64,000 bases of DNA from an uncultured Pseudomonadales bacterium (GCA_958296165.1 OY282447.1:1488001-1552000), one strand, 5' to 3'; counted from the stretch's first letter, positions 26,121-35,276 are shown. A program made the numbers and translations. The notes: generated from the letters alone by a model not told the origin.

Positions 26121-26674
26121 GCAGTGGCGGAACTCCTGGTCGCATCAACAGGTTGGCAAGGGCCAGCCGACTGAAGTCGGGGCGCGTCGAGACGCGCACC
26201 GCGACGGTCTGCCACGACGTCGACTGGCTGCTGGAGCGGCACGACTGCCCCGACTTCAGTCGGCTGACTCTCGGCCATCGGCAAGGTGGTCGCGGAGCGG
26301 CGTCTCGCGGACGGAACGGAGAGCGTCGACGCCCGCCACTGCCTGCTCAGCGCGCAGCCGGATGCCGAGCGCTTCGGGCGGATCGTCCGATCCCACTGGG
26401 CGATCGAGAACGCCGATGCTTCGCATCGGACGCCTGCACTGGGCGCTCGACGTGTCCATGGACGAGGACCGGGCGCGCAACCGCAAGGGCAACGGCGCGG
26501 CCTGCCTGGCCGTGGTCCGGCGGCTGGCTCTGAACGTCGCCCGGATGCATCCCCGACAAGCGATCCATCCGCCGCAAGTTCCTGCACGCGCAGCGAAAGC
26601 AGGAGTTCCTCGTCGACATGATCCGCCGCATCCGCAGGTCGGAGTAGCCCCCGATCTCAAATGCGATTGCCCTG
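26121..26674 (+). mobile_element. ISAs1-family element copy 2, 5'-truncated
   Basis: Direct repeat of 21643-22190: it begins at GGCGGAACTCCTG and runs through the same transposase C-terminal motifs (RTATVCHDVDWL, VVAERRLADGTESVDARHC, ALDVSMDEDRARNRKGNGAA) to the terminal repeat ending CGATTGCCCTG at 26674. It has its own additional frameshifts (near 26420 and 26555). It carries the same 17-bp inverted arms (26166-26182, 26248-26264) as copy 1, so the arms predate duplication. Confidence 0.8.
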
Positions 26675-26684
26675 GAAAAAGTGC

Positions 26685-26868
26685 CAGGGCGATTGCGTTT
26701 GGGAATCTTTGGTGGGTTATGTGGCCAAACAGCCCCCGGCCGGGGCCGATTTCACCTCCAAAACGACCGAAATGGGTCTGACAAGACGGTTTTGAGGGGT
26801 CGCTTGCCACGGTTCGGCGTGCATTTGGGCGACGAGACGACATTTTATGTCCTAATGCAATCGCCCTG
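26685..26868. mobile_element. MITE-like element with ISAs1-related termini
   Basis: 184 bp bounded by CAGGGCGATTGCGTT (left) and, in inverted orientation, CAGGGCGATTGCATT (right): 14 of 15 positions match, and the ends are closely related to the ISAs1 ends next to it. No coding capacity. Its right end forms the right end of the composite insertion next to the CCCATCGCC duplication. Confidence 0.6.
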
Positions 26869-26870
26869 CC

Positions 26871-27234
26871 CATCGCCGTCGAACCTGGACTTGAGCGCCA
26901 AGGCGCAAGCCACCGATTGCTGGTCGTAGTCGAAAGACCGCACGCTCGCCCCCATGCGGCGAGCGGCCAACGAAAACAGCCCGCTGCCGTGGCCGATGTC
27001 AAGAAAGGTCCTGCCTGCCAACGCGTGGCCGATCCCACCATCGCAGGCATGCTGCCTCGCTTCTTCCGTGCAGGCCGGACCACTTTTGGACCTTTCGCCA
27101 TCTCCGTGCGGGCAGAGCATGCGGAAAACGCTCTTAGCTGCCGCCGCTATGCGTTCGTCTGTGATCTGGTTCAGGAACTGGTGCCAGTTGCGTCCAAACT
27201 CAAACCGTAGAGCCGGCTGCGTCTTCGCCCTCAT
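26871..27234 (-). pseudogene. N-terminal half of the split SAM methyltransferase
   Basis: Starts MRAKTQPALRFEFGRNWHQF, reaches the SAM-binding motif GRTFLDIGHGSGLFSLAARR and motif II VRSFDYDQQSVACA, and ends at FDGDG where transposon sequence begins. It continues in frame at 19505 on the minus strand. The whole protein would be about 295 residues. The segment between residues about 42 and 70 (CPHGDGERSKSGPA) looks unlike relatives and may be a small extra insertion. Spacing of 40 bases from the AAA ATPase gene suggests the two were co-transcribed before disruption. As encoded now the product would end after a few transposon codons (QGDCIRT). Confidence 0.88.
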
Positions 27235-27274
27235 TCAGTCATTCGCCCTGTGCCCTCTGTGCAAACACGGCAGC

Positions 27275-28483
27275 CTACGACACGTCTTGTGCGTGATGGC
27301 CTTGGCGGCGCACTTCTAGCTTGTGAACCATGTGAGTGTGGAAGGACGGGATGCCAAAGCTCACGGCGCCGTCGTTCAACGTCAGCACACCGTGTTCGAT
27401 GGCTTTGCGGACGGTCTTTTCCCCGTCGAACGATGCATCGTCCACGATCTTGACGGATTCCTCTTGCCACAAGAAATCCGTGTTCCGTTTGAGCATGGCG
27501 TCGATGATGGGAAGCACCGCATTTTGGTTGGGCAGCATCCTCAAGCGAGCGTTGTAGTAGTCGGCTCTCGTTTGGTCCCCGGCCTTCAACGCGGACTTCA
27601 ACCCAGCCCCTTCGGCAAGAACGCCATGTTCCTCAATCGCCTGCAACGCTCCCGCCAGGTAGCCGTGAACATGCTGGGGGAATCCGTGCGACGCCTTAGC
27701 CAAGGCCATGGTGCATTCCTTGGGGATTCGGTGCCCCATCGCCAGCATGTTTTGCTCTATAGCCTCCACCGTTTCTACGTTCGATAGCGGCCCAAGATGA
27801 ATCGTCTGCGCCACTCGAGAAATGCCGCTAGATGTCCCTTCCAAGTTCCCCAGCACCTCCGGCAGGTGTTGCAGCCCAATCCCCACCAGCAACAGCGGGC
27901 AACCATGATCGCCTTGGTGCAGCACGCATAACGCGTCCATGCCGGCAGGGCGGATCCGTTGGAGTTCATCGATAGTGACGACGAGCGCTTTGCCTTCCCA
28001 CGCTCCCGCGGCCTTGGCGGCACGCAGCAGTTCGAATAGGTTGCCAGTGTGGCGGACATGCTCCTTCGTCATGTTGCCTTTGATGATGCTGAGGCCACCA
28101 CCGTATGCCGTATTCCGTGTGTCCATCTCGGCCACCTCGCGGCCGATTTTCTCGCTGTCCAACGCGGCGGCGATTTCTCGAAACAGTCCGATGTCTGTTT
28201 CCAGCATGGTGGCGTCGACTCTCAGCCAGCGCACATCCAGCTCCTCGCGCGCCACGGCAACGGCACGCTCGGCGAACTCTCTCGCCAGCTGGGTCTTGCC
28301 GACGCCGGGGACGCCGACGATCAGCGACATGCCCTCGGACGGATCGACGGTTTCGCACAAATCGTCGAGGCGCTTGTTCAACGCCGCCAGTTCCTCGGTT
28401 CTACCCGCGAAGTAAGGCGGCCGGCCGCGCTGAGATCGGAGCTTGGCAGGTGGGCGTTTGGCCAGCGGTTGCACGTCGTTCAC
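27275..28483 (-). CDS. AAA/STAND-type ATP-binding protein
   Basis: 402 residues from GTG 28483. Basic N-terminus, then PPYFAGRTEELAALNKRLDD (AAA_16/ORC-like start), Walker A GVPGVGKTQLAREF, Walker B ALVVTIDELQRI, a sensor-like PLLLVGIGLQHLPEVLG, and a C-terminal helical region likely of winged-helix type (VRKAIEHGVLTLNDGAVSFG). It resembles stand-alone ATP-binding proteins of the archaeal-ATPase/MoxR-like group often linked to mobile or defence DNA. Role unknown. It lies upstream of the split methyltransferase on the same strand. Confidence 0.8.
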   Translation of the reverse strand: MNDVQPLAKRPPAKLRSQRGRPPYFAGRTEELAALNKRLDDLCETVDPSEGMSLIVGVPGVGKTQLAREFAERAVAVAREELDVRWLRVDATMLETDIGLFREIAAALDSEKIGREVAEMDTRNTAYGGGLSIIKGNMTKEHVRHTGNLFELLRAAKAAGAWEGKALVVTIDELQRIRPAGMDALCVLHQGDHGCPLLLVGIGLQHLPEVLGNLEGTSSGISRVAQTIHLGPLSNVETVEAIEQNMLAMGHRIPKECTMALAKASHGFPQHVHGYLAGALQAIEEHGVLAEGAGLKSALKAGDQTRADYYNARLRMLPNQNAVLPIIDAMLKRNTDFLWQEESVKIVDDASFDGEKTVRKAIEHGVLTLNDGAVSFGIPSFHTHMVHKLEVRRQGHHAQDVS

Positions 28484-28563
28484 GGCAGGGAGCGTACACC
28501 ATTGCCGCCGCTTGCCGCAGCGAGTAGAGTCGGGCTTGTGTAGGGCAAAGGGGAGCTAGGCCA

Positions 28564-29034
28564 ATGGCAATCAAACTCAACGTCAACGGGCGCGAGGTGG
28601 AGGCCGACGTTGCGCCCGATACGCCGCTACTGTGGGTGCTTAGGGATCACTTGGGCCTCACCGGCACCAAGTACGGCTGTGGCGGCGGCTACTGCGGCGC
28701 CTGCACGGTGCATCTCGGCGGCGCTGCGGTGCGCTCCTGCCAACTGCCGGTCTCCGGCGTGGCGAGCAGCGCCATCGACACCATCGAGTCGCTGGCCGAG
28801 CGGCACCCGGAGCTAGTCGACACCTGGGTGCAGAACAACGTCGCGCAGTGCGGCTATTGCCAGGCGGGGCAGCTGATGTCCGCGGCGGCGCTGCTCGACG
28901 GCAATGCATCGCCAACAGACGCGGACATCGACGCGGCTATGTCCGGCAACATCTGCCGCTGCGGCACCTATGTGCGCATCCGCGCTTCCATCCACGCAGC
29001 GGCCGAACGCCGCGCTGAAGGAGGGAGCGCCTGA
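28564..29034 (+). CDS. iorA: [2Fe-2S] subunit of molybdenum hydroxylase (IorA-like)
   Basis: 156 residues. The plant-type ferredoxin domain has cysteines in [14 protein letters not shown] plus the following cysteine in SCQLPVSG. The C-terminal four-helix [2Fe-2S] domain shows [13 protein letters not shown] and [12 protein letters not shown]. This is the small electron-transfer subunit of xanthine-oxidase-family enzymes such as isoquinoline 1-oxidoreductase and aldehyde oxidases. Its stop overlaps the start of the large subunit (ATGA at 29031-29034). No FAD subunit is adjacent, as in the IorAB type. Confidence 0.92.
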   Translation: MAIKLNVNGREVEADVAPDTPLLWVLRDHLGLTGTKYGCGGGYCGACTVHLGGAAVRSCQLPVSGVASSAIDTIESLAERHPELVDTWVQNNVAQCGYCQAGQLMSAAALLDGNASPTDADIDAAMSGNICRCGTYVRIRASIHAAAERRAEGGSA

Positions 29035-31253
29035 TGAACGCCATCACCAATCTCTCGCCGAACCTCTCCCGCCGAGGCTTCCTCGGCATCTCCGGCGTCT
29101 TCGTGCTCGGCGCCTGCGTACCGGGCTGTGCGCCAACGCCGCAAGCGAAGCTGGCCACCGGCACGCTGACGCCCAATCTCTTCCTCACGCTCACGCCGGA
29201 CGGCACGGTGCGTGTGCTCTCGCACCGCTCGGAGATGGGCCAAGGCATCCGCACGGCGCTCGCGCAAATCGTCGCCGACGAACTGGACGCCGACTGGTCG
29301 CGCGTACAAGTGGATCAAGCCGACGGCGACAGGAAGTACGGCGATCAGAACACAGACGGCTCCAGGAGCATTCTGCTGAACTACGACCGCTTGCGCAGCG
29401 CCGGCGCCACGGCGCGGCTGATGCTGCGGCAAGCGGCCGCCAACCACTGGCAGGTGCCGCTCGCCGAAGTAGCGGCGCAGAACCACGAAGTCATCCACGC
29501 CAAGAGCGACCGCCGCTTGGGCTACGGCGACTTGGCCGGCGAGGCGGCGCTGCTGCCGGTGCCGGAACAGGCGCCCTTGAAGGAGAGCGCCGAGCACCGC
29601 TACATCGGCAACAAGGCCGTGCATGTAGACGCTGCCGACATCGCCCACGGCAAAGGCACGTTCGGCGCAGATCTCACGCTGCCGAACATGGCCACCGCAG
29701 TGGTGGTGCGCTGCCCTTGGCTGGGCGGCGGCGTGAAGAACATCGCCAACCAGCCCACCGACGTGCCGGGCCTGATCGGCATCGAGGTGCTGGATCCATC
29801 TCCTAGCGCCGGGCCGGTGTTTGCGCCCCTCGGCGGCGCCGCGGTCATCGCCGAAGACACCTATACGGCGATGCGGGTCGCCCGCGATTTGCAGATCGAG
29901 TGGACCGAAAGCGCCAACCACGCCTTCGATAGCGGCGTCTTGAGCGCCTCGTTGCGCCAAGCGCTGGAGCAGCCAGGCACGCCAGTGCCGAATTCGGAGA
30001 AGGGCGACGTGGATGCCGCCTTCGCGGCCGGCGGAACGGAACTCTCGGCCACTTACGAGACGCCGTTCCTAGCCCACGCGCCGATGGAACCGCCAGTGGC
30101 AGTGGCCAACGTCACCGCGGAGGGCTGCACTGTGAACGCGCCGCTGCAAGACCCGCAAAGCGCGCGCGGCCTGATCGCCAGCTGGCTCGGCTATGCAGCC
30201 GAGGAAGGCGAGAAGGTGACCGTCACGCCAACCCTGCTTGGCGGCGCTTTCGGGCGCAAGTCCAAACCGGATTTCGCCTTGGAAGCGGTGGAACTCTCGA
30301 AGCGGCTGAAGCGTCCCGTGCGCGTGCAGTGGCTGCGCGAAGACGACATCCGCCACGACTACTTCCACGCCGCGAGCGCACAGCGCCATCGCGCCATCAT
30401 CAGCGACCGCGGCCATCCCGCCGCCTGGCTGCAACGCACGGCGTTTCCGTCCATCACCACCGTATTCGCAGCGGCAGCAAACGCGCCGGCGGAGTGGGAA
30501 CTGGAGATGGGGTTCTCCAACCTGCCCTACGCGGTGGAGAACCAACGCATGGAATCGGCCGGCATCCGGCCCGGCGTGCGCGTCGGCTGGCTGCGCTCGG
30601 TTTGCAACATCTTCCACGCCTTCTCCGCCAACGTCTTCGCAGACGAGATGGCCGCCGCGGCTGGCCGCGACGCCATCGAGCACCGCTTGGAGATTCTTCC
30701 GGCCGGCGGCAAGCTCACGGTGCCGGGAATGCAGCCGCCGGAAGGCCACGAGCTAGACGTAGACCGGCTGCGACACGTGATCGAGCGAGTGCGGGCGTTG
30801 TCTGAATGGGATCGGCCGCGTGCCGAAGGCGTGGGCTTGGGATTCGCCGTGCATCACAGCTTCCGCTCCTATGTCGCCACGGTGCTCGAAGCGAGCGTGG
30901 CCGAGGGCAGACCGAAGGTTGCGAACGCCTACGTGGTGCTCGACTGCGGCACCTACGTGAACGCCGACACGTGCGTTGCGCAAATGGAAGGCGCGGTCGT
31001 CTTCGGCCTTTCCTTGGCGCTGCACGGCAACATCGGCATGAAGGAAGGCGCGGTAGTGCAAAGCAACTTCCACGACTACCCCATGCTGCGCATGTCGGAA
31101 GCGCCAGCGACCACCGTGGAACTGGTGCCGGCGCAAGGACGGCTGCCAGCCGGCGTCGGCGAACCAGGGGTGCCACCGGTGGCGCCGGCGTTGGTGAACG
31201 CCTTGTATGCGGCCACGGGCGCACGCTACCGAGCCTTGCCGATCAAGGTGTAG
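29034..31253 (+). CDS. iorB: Molybdopterin-binding subunit of aldehyde/isoquinoline oxidoreductase (IorB-like)
   Basis: 739 residues. The N-terminus has a twin-arginine motif LSRRGFLGIS followed by a hydrophobic run and LGAC, so the enzyme is probably Tat-exported and possibly lipid-anchored. Molybdopterin-cytosine-dinucleotide binding segments are visible: VLSHRSEMGQGIRTALAQIV, LLGGAFGRKSKPDF, RPGVRVGWLRSVCNI, and a C-terminal GVGEPGVPPVAPALVNALYA whose GVGEP glutamate is the catalytic residue of the family. Substrate unknown (N-heterocycle or aldehyde). Forms a complex with the preceding [2Fe-2S] protein. Confidence 0.92.
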   Translation: MNAITNLSPNLSRRGFLGISGVFVLGACVPGCAPTPQAKLATGTLTPNLFLTLTPDGTVRVLSHRSEMGQGIRTALAQIVADELDADWSRVQVDQADGDRKYGDQNTDGSRSILLNYDRLRSAGATARLMLRQAAANHWQVPLAEVAAQNHEVIHAKSDRRLGYGDLAGEAALLPVPEQAPLKESAEHRYIGNKAVHVDAADIAHGKGTFGADLTLPNMATAVVVRCPWLGGGVKNIANQPTDVPGLIGIEVLDPSPSAGPVFAPLGGAAVIAEDTYTAMRVARDLQIEWTESANHAFDSGVLSASLRQALEQPGTPVPNSEKGDVDAAFAAGGTELSATYETPFLAHAPMEPPVAVANVTAEGCTVNAPLQDPQSARGLIASWLGYAAEEGEKVTVTPTLLGGAFGRKSKPDFALEAVELSKRLKRPVRVQWLREDDIRHDYFHAASAQRHRAIISDRGHPAAWLQRTAFPSITTVFAAAANAPAEWELEMGFSNLPYAVENQRMESAGIRPGVRVGWLRSVCNIFHAFSANVFADEMAAAAGRDAIEHRLEILPAGGKLTVPGMQPPEGHELDVDRLRHVIERVRALSEWDRPRAEGVGLGFAVHHSFRSYVATVLEASVAEGRPKVANAYVVLDCGTYVNADTCVAQMEGAVVFGLSLALHGNIGMKEGAVVQSNFHDYPMLRMSEAPATTVELVPAQGRLPAGVGEPGVPPVAPALVNALYAATGARYRALPIKV

Positions 31254-31299
31254 CCGCCGCTTGGCCGGACACCAACGCAAATACCGCCCGCGCCAAGCG

Positions 31300-32145
31300 A
31301 TGGCGCGGGCGGCTTGGCTGGCGTTGACCGCGCTGGTCGGTTGCGAAGACAGGCCAGCGCCGCGCTTCGAAGCGCCGCTGGTATCCGGCGTCATCACCCT
31401 GCCGCTGCGCGAAACACAGCGCTTCGACACGCTGCTCTCGCAGCAAGGGCTCCTGGCGGCGCTACAAGGCGTTGGCCAGCGACATATCAGCGTCGACTCC
31501 GCCGATGCCGCCGGCTTGATCGTCGTGCAGCTGCCGCACGCCCACTTCGAGGCAACTATCCTGGGCCTGGGCGCCGTTGCCGTCGAGGCGCTCATCGAGG
31601 GCGGCTACGCCGTGGTGCTGGGCAGCGGTTTCACCAGCGTGTTCAACCCGGTGCTGCCGCTCGGCCTCTTGCAGGTCGCCGGCGAGATCAAGAGCGAGCC
31701 CACGCCGCATGGCTATACGCGCATCCTAGGCGCGAGCGCTGGCGAGCTGCGCGTAATCGCTCGCGACGAGTTCCACTCCGGGCTGTTCGAGGCCGCCATC
31801 CAGGTCGGCCCTGGCATCGTTCAGAACGGCCGGCTCGACATTCTGCAACGCGAACGCAATCTGCCCGCGTACAGCCGCGCCGCAGTCGCCACCTGCGACG
31901 ACCGCTGGCTGGCCGTGATTGCGCAGGCGCCGATGCATCTGTACGACTTGGGCGAGCGGCTGCTGCACTACCTCGAGGCCCGCAACCTACGCTGTGCGGA
32001 AGTGGTCAATCTGTCCGGAGACCGCGAAGCGCTGCTGGCGATCTTGAGCGCGGATGGCAACAGCATCGTCTACTTCGGCGACCCCACCTTGCCGAAGGCA
32101 TCCGTCGTCGCATTCGCGGCTGCGCCGCCGCAACCTTCGCAATAG
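31300..32145 (+). CDS. Lipoprotein of the phosphodiester glycosidase (NAGPA/DUF2233) family
   Basis: About 281 residues from ATG 31300. The first 15 residues are a lipoprotein signal with the lipobox LVGC. The body follows the DUF2233 order: substrate-loop-like GGYAVVLGSGFTSVFNPVLPLGLL, then AAIQVGPGIVQNGRL, a basic region, and a late VVNLSGDREALLA where typical members have a NLDGG motif. The replacement of the double glycine may alter activity. Periplasmic, lipid-anchored; may act on sugar phosphodiesters or cell-wall material. It lies 46 bases downstream of iorB and could be co-transcribed. Confidence 0.65.
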   Translation: MARAAWLALTALVGCEDRPAPRFEAPLVSGVITLPLRETQRFDTLLSQQGLLAALQGVGQRHISVDSADAAGLIVVQLPHAHFEATILGLGAVAVEALIEGGYAVVLGSGFTSVFNPVLPLGLLQVAGEIKSEPTPHGYTRILGASAGELRVIARDEFHSGLFEAAIQVGPGIVQNGRLDILQRERNLPAYSRAAVATCDDRWLAVIAQAPMHLYDLGERLLHYLEARNLRCAEVVNLSGDREALLAILSADGNSIVYFGDPTLPKASVVAFAAAPPQPSQ

Positions 32146-32253
32146 TGCCGCCGAGTCCCCGGGGCGGCTTGATCCTGTACGATGGGCTAGTGGCGCCCGA
32201 GCGAGGGCCTCGCCAAGACGGCCTTGAGGTCAGTGCATGTGAGATCAGTAGAC

Positions 32254-33789
32254 ATGGCAGCGAGTCGAGATACCCACTACCTGCGGGGCTTGCTGCGCGA
32301 ACTGCGGTCGAGCCACGAGGCCGAGTGGGTGGAGTTCAAAGGTGGACAACGACAAGCCGGCGCTCATCGGCGAGTACATCTCCGCCCTAGCCAACGCCGC
32401 CGCGCTGGCCGGCAAGGCGCATGGCTATGCGGTGTGGGGCGTTGAGGACGAAACCCATGCCTTGGTGGGTACGCGCTTCTCCCCCCGCACCGCCAGGAAA
32501 GGCAACGAACCGTTGGAGACGTGGCTCTCCCGGCCGTTGGTACCTCAAGCCGCCTTCCGCTTTCACGAGTTACAGCAAGACGACAAGCGCTTCGTGCTGT
32601 TGGAGGTGGATGGCGCTACGCACCGCCCTGTTTCGTTCCAAGGCACCGAGTTCATCCGCATCGGCAGCGCGAAGAGGAAACTCAAGGGCTTCCCGGAAAA
32701 GGAACGAGCGCTTGGCAAGCCTTCAGCCGCATTCGCTTCGAGGAAGGCATCGCCGCCGAGCACCTTGGCGGCGAGGATGTTCTCCTTGCGTTGAACTGCC
32801 CCGCCTACTTCGACTTGCTCAAGGTGCCGACGGCCGACGGCCGCGACGCCACGCTTGAAGCACTTGAACGCGACAAGCTGATCGGCCCGTGCGACGCCGG
32901 TGGCTTCAATATCACCAACCTTGGCGCGATTCTCTTGGCCAAGGATCTCGGCGACTTTCCGGTGCTGCGGCGCAAGGCGCTGCGCGTCATCGAATATCGC
33001 GGTACGGGCCGTCTCGACACGCTGCGCGAACACGAAGGAACGGAGGGCCATGCCGCTGGCTTCCGCGAGTCGATGGACCACATCCATGCTCGGCTGCCGA
33101 CGCACGAGGAGAACGGACGCGCGTTTCAGCGAACCGTGCCGGAGTTTCCGCCACTGGCAGTGCGGGAGCTGGTCGCCAATGCGCCCATCCATCAGGATTT
33201 CTCGATGACGGGCACCGGCCCGATGGTGGAGATATTCGAGGGACGAGTGGAAGTCACCAACCCCGGCGAACCGCTGACGGAACCGGCGCGCTTTCTGGAC
33301 AGCCAGCCAATATCGCGCAACGAGCCTTTGGCTTCGCTGATGCGGCGCTTCGACATCTGCGAGGAACGAGGCAGTGGCATAGACAAGGTAGTCGCCGAGA
33401 TCGAGCGCTTCCAACTTCCCGCGCCGATCTTCGAGGCACCGCACCGCTTCACGCGCGCCACGCTCTTCGGGCCAAAGCCGTTGGCGAAAATGGATCGATC
33501 CGAGCGTGTGCGCGCCTGCTATCTGCATGCCTGCCTGAAGCACGTGAATCGAGATTTCCTCACCAACGCCTCGCTGCGCAAGCGCTTCGACATCAAGGCG
33601 GCAACGTCTGCTTCCACTGCCAGCATCGCCTCACGCTACATTCGCGAGGCCGTGGAAGCCGGTTATATCAAGCCCCTTGATGCGCGGGCCGGACGCCGCA
33701 GGATGAGCTATGTGCCCTCTTGGGCAGCGAGCGACAGCCAAGGGTTCTATTTAACAAGCGCCCAGAAAAGCGAGCGCGATTTGGCTTAA
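32254..33789 (+). pseudogene. AlbA_2/HATPase transcriptional-regulator-like gene with two compensating frameshifts
   Basis: The N-terminal AlbA_2 (Schlafen-type) domain starts YLRGLLRELRSSHEAEWVEF, shifts by +1 near 32340 (an extra G after TTCAAA), continues VDNDKPALIGEYISALANAA and GYAVWGVEDETHALVG, then shifts back near 32705 (KERAL to WQAFSRIRFEEG). From there the frame is open through the HATPase-like region REHEGTEGHAAGF, VRELVANAPIHQDFS, VTNPGEPLTEPARFLDSQPI, MRRFDICEERGSGIDKV and a winged-helix-like end. The intact parent would be about 510 residues (COG2865). The shifts nearly cancel, so sequencing errors are as likely as real decay. Confidence 0.8.
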
Positions 33790-34067
33790 CTCGTTGAATA
33801 ATCTAAGGTTTCCTATTTAACGGTCATTTAACGGGCGCCCTTTCCACGCGAAGCCCCCTCTCGGCACGAGAGGCGCCTTTCGCCTATTTAACGAGAAGCT
33901 CTCTCGACGGCCGCTATTTCCTATAACTGGTTGATTTAGCTTGCTCTTCATATTAACGGTCATTTAACAGCGCGACGCTAACCCATTGAAAAGTAACAAG
34001 GCCGGCTTGCGGAGCACCTTCACCTTGCAGTAGACAATACGCTCACCGCTTGGAACAGGAGACTGCC
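33790..34067. repeat. AT-rich intergenic region with repeated ATTTAAC words
   Basis: 278 bases without a gene, markedly more AT-rich than the surroundings. A 16-bp direct repeat TTAACGGTCATTTAAC occurs at 33817-33832 and 33953-33968, and further ATTTAAC words lie at about 33750 and 33885. They may be regulator-binding sites or remnants of a repeat element. The downstream flavin oxidoreductase promoter presumably lies here. Confidence 0.4.
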
Positions 34068-35138
34068 ATGCACATAGGAGTTTGCGTCGCGTCGCACGTT
34101 AACGACGTCGACTACGTTGTGCGCGCGGAAGAACTTGGCTATTCGCACGCTTGGTTGGCAGACAGCCAAATGCTGTGGTCGGACTGCTATGCGGCGCTGG
34201 CGCTCGCGGCGGTGCGCACCAGGCGCATCAAGCTCGGCACGGGCGTCGCCGTCGCGGGCACGCGGCCAGCCCCGAACAACGCCTCTGGCATCGCCACGAT
34301 CAACGCGCTGGCGCCGGGCCGCACTTTCTTCGGCGTCGGCACCGGCAATACGGCCATGCGCGTGATGGGCTTGCCGCCGCAGCGCATCGCGCAGTTCGAT
34401 GGCTACTTGGCCACCGTCGCGCCGCTGTTGCGCGGCGAAGAGGCGATCTTCCGCCACGGCGGCAAGGGTCTGCCCATCCGTCACATCATGCCGGAGGCAG
34501 GCTTCGTCAATTTCGCAGACCCCATCCCGCTGTACGTCTCCGGCTTCGGCCCGAAATCCCTTGCGCTGGCCGGCAAGCACGGCGACGGCGCGGTGCTTGC
34601 GCTGCCCGCCACGCCAGTGGTGATGGCGAACATCTGGAGGATGATCGAGGCGGGCGCCGAGCGGGCCGGGCGCACCATCGACCGCGACAGCTACTACGCC
34701 ACCGCGCTCACCACGATGGTGGTGCTGAATCCCGGCGAAGCGGTGGACTCGCCACGAGTCAAGGCGGAGTGCGGTGCCATGGCGATGGCGGCAGTCCACT
34801 TCAACTACGACCAGTACCGCAACTTCGGCCGCCAGCCGCCCGGCTTCATGAACGGCATTTGGCAAGATTACCGGGCGCTTGTCGAATCCTACCCCGCCGC
34901 ACGCCGCCACCAGCGCGTCCACGGCGGCCACAACTGCTGGGTGCTGCCGGAGGAGGAGAGGTTCCTCACGCCGGAGTTGCTGCAGGCCACGGCGATGATC
35001 GGCACACGCGATGCATTGCTGGAGCGACTGCTGGCCTTGGCGGAGGCCGGCCTAGATCAAGTGATGATCCTTCCCAACTTCGATACGCGCTTCGACGTGT
35101 TGGAGCGCGTTGCCAAGGACATCGTCGCCAACGTGTAG
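34068..35138 (+). CDS. LLM-class (luciferase-like, F420/FMN-dependent) oxidoreductase
   Basis: About 356 residues from ATG 34068 (MHIGVCVASHVND). The TIM-barrel features of bacterial luciferase-like enzymes are present: AEELGYSHAWLADSQMLWSD, RIKLGTGVAVAGTRPAPNNA, FFGVGTGNTAMRVMGLPPQR, PIPLYVSGFGPKSLALAGKH and TAMIGTRDALLERLLALAEA. The sequence is closest in pattern to tetrahydromethanopterin-reductase-type LLM proteins that use F420 or FMN; the substrate is unknown. It is followed by a strong hairpin at 35199-35224 and is monocistronic. Confidence 0.88.
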   Translation: MHIGVCVASHVNDVDYVVRAEELGYSHAWLADSQMLWSDCYAALALAAVRTRRIKLGTGVAVAGTRPAPNNASGIATINALAPGRTFFGVGTGNTAMRVMGLPPQRIAQFDGYLATVAPLLRGEEAIFRHGGKGLPIRHIMPEAGFVNFADPIPLYVSGFGPKSLALAGKHGDGAVLALPATPVVMANIWRMIEAGAERAGRTIDRDSYYATALTTMVVLNPGEAVDSPRVKAECGAMAMAAVHFNYDQYRNFGRQPPGFMNGIWQDYRALVESYPAARRHQRVHGGHNCWVLPEEERFLTPELLQATAMIGTRDALLERLLALAEAGLDQVMILPNFDTRFDVLERVAKDIVANV

Positions 35139-35198
35139 GGTTTCCGCCGTCGCAATTTTTCTGCTTTGCAAGGGGCACACTTTTTCTTCATGGGCAAA

Positions 35199-35224
35199 AA
35201 AAGGGGGGCTTCCGCCCCCCTTTT
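35199..35224. terminator. Bidirectional rho-independent terminator
   Basis: An 11-bp perfect stem AAAAGGGGGGC / GCCCCCCTTTT with a TTCC loop. Read on the plus strand it ends in TTTT, and on the minus strand it is followed by T-runs as well. It lies between two convergent genes (LLM oxidoreductase, plus; secreted protein, minus) and can serve both. Confidence 0.85.
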
Positions 35225-35276
35225 GCCTAACTCCGGAGAACCCCCCGGCACTTTAGCACGTTGTTGGCGCTGAGCT

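Larger units (their letters stand above)
19944..26868 (+). mobile_element. Composite transposon with ISAs1-type ends
   Basis: A 6.9-kb unit beginning CAGGGCAATCGCATTT and ending AATGCAATCGCCCTG, both ISAs1-type termini. It is flanked by a 9-bp direct repeat CCCATCGCC (19935-19943 and 26869-26877), matching the 8-10-bp duplications of ISAs1 elements. It contains a complete-length but degenerate ISAs1 copy (19944-22190) with another IS relic nested inside, an IS110-like relic, a secreted repeat/PKD protein gene, a partial second ISAs1 copy in direct orientation (to 26674) and a 184-bp MITE-like end unit. The two ISAs1 copies share about 550 bp of direct repeat. It landed within the duplication edge of the small element at 19506, inside a methyltransferase gene. 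Confidence 0.75.

Noticed and set aside
22951-26199. Minus-strand open frame of about 1,080 codons opposite the secreted repeat protein
   Set aside because: It is antisense to a gene with a signal peptide, clear repeats and an SD, its composition is Arg/Gly/Val/Ala-biased as in GC-rich shadows, and it runs into IS sequence on both sides.
27950-28420. Plus-strand open frame over the AAA ATPase
   Set aside because: It lies antisense to the Walker motifs of the ATPase gene and shows a Ser/Arg-biased shadow composition.
32146-32200. Rho-independent terminator after the DUF2233 lipoprotein gene (GCCGCC/GGCGGC pair)
   Set aside because: No T-run follows the stem, so it was not listed.
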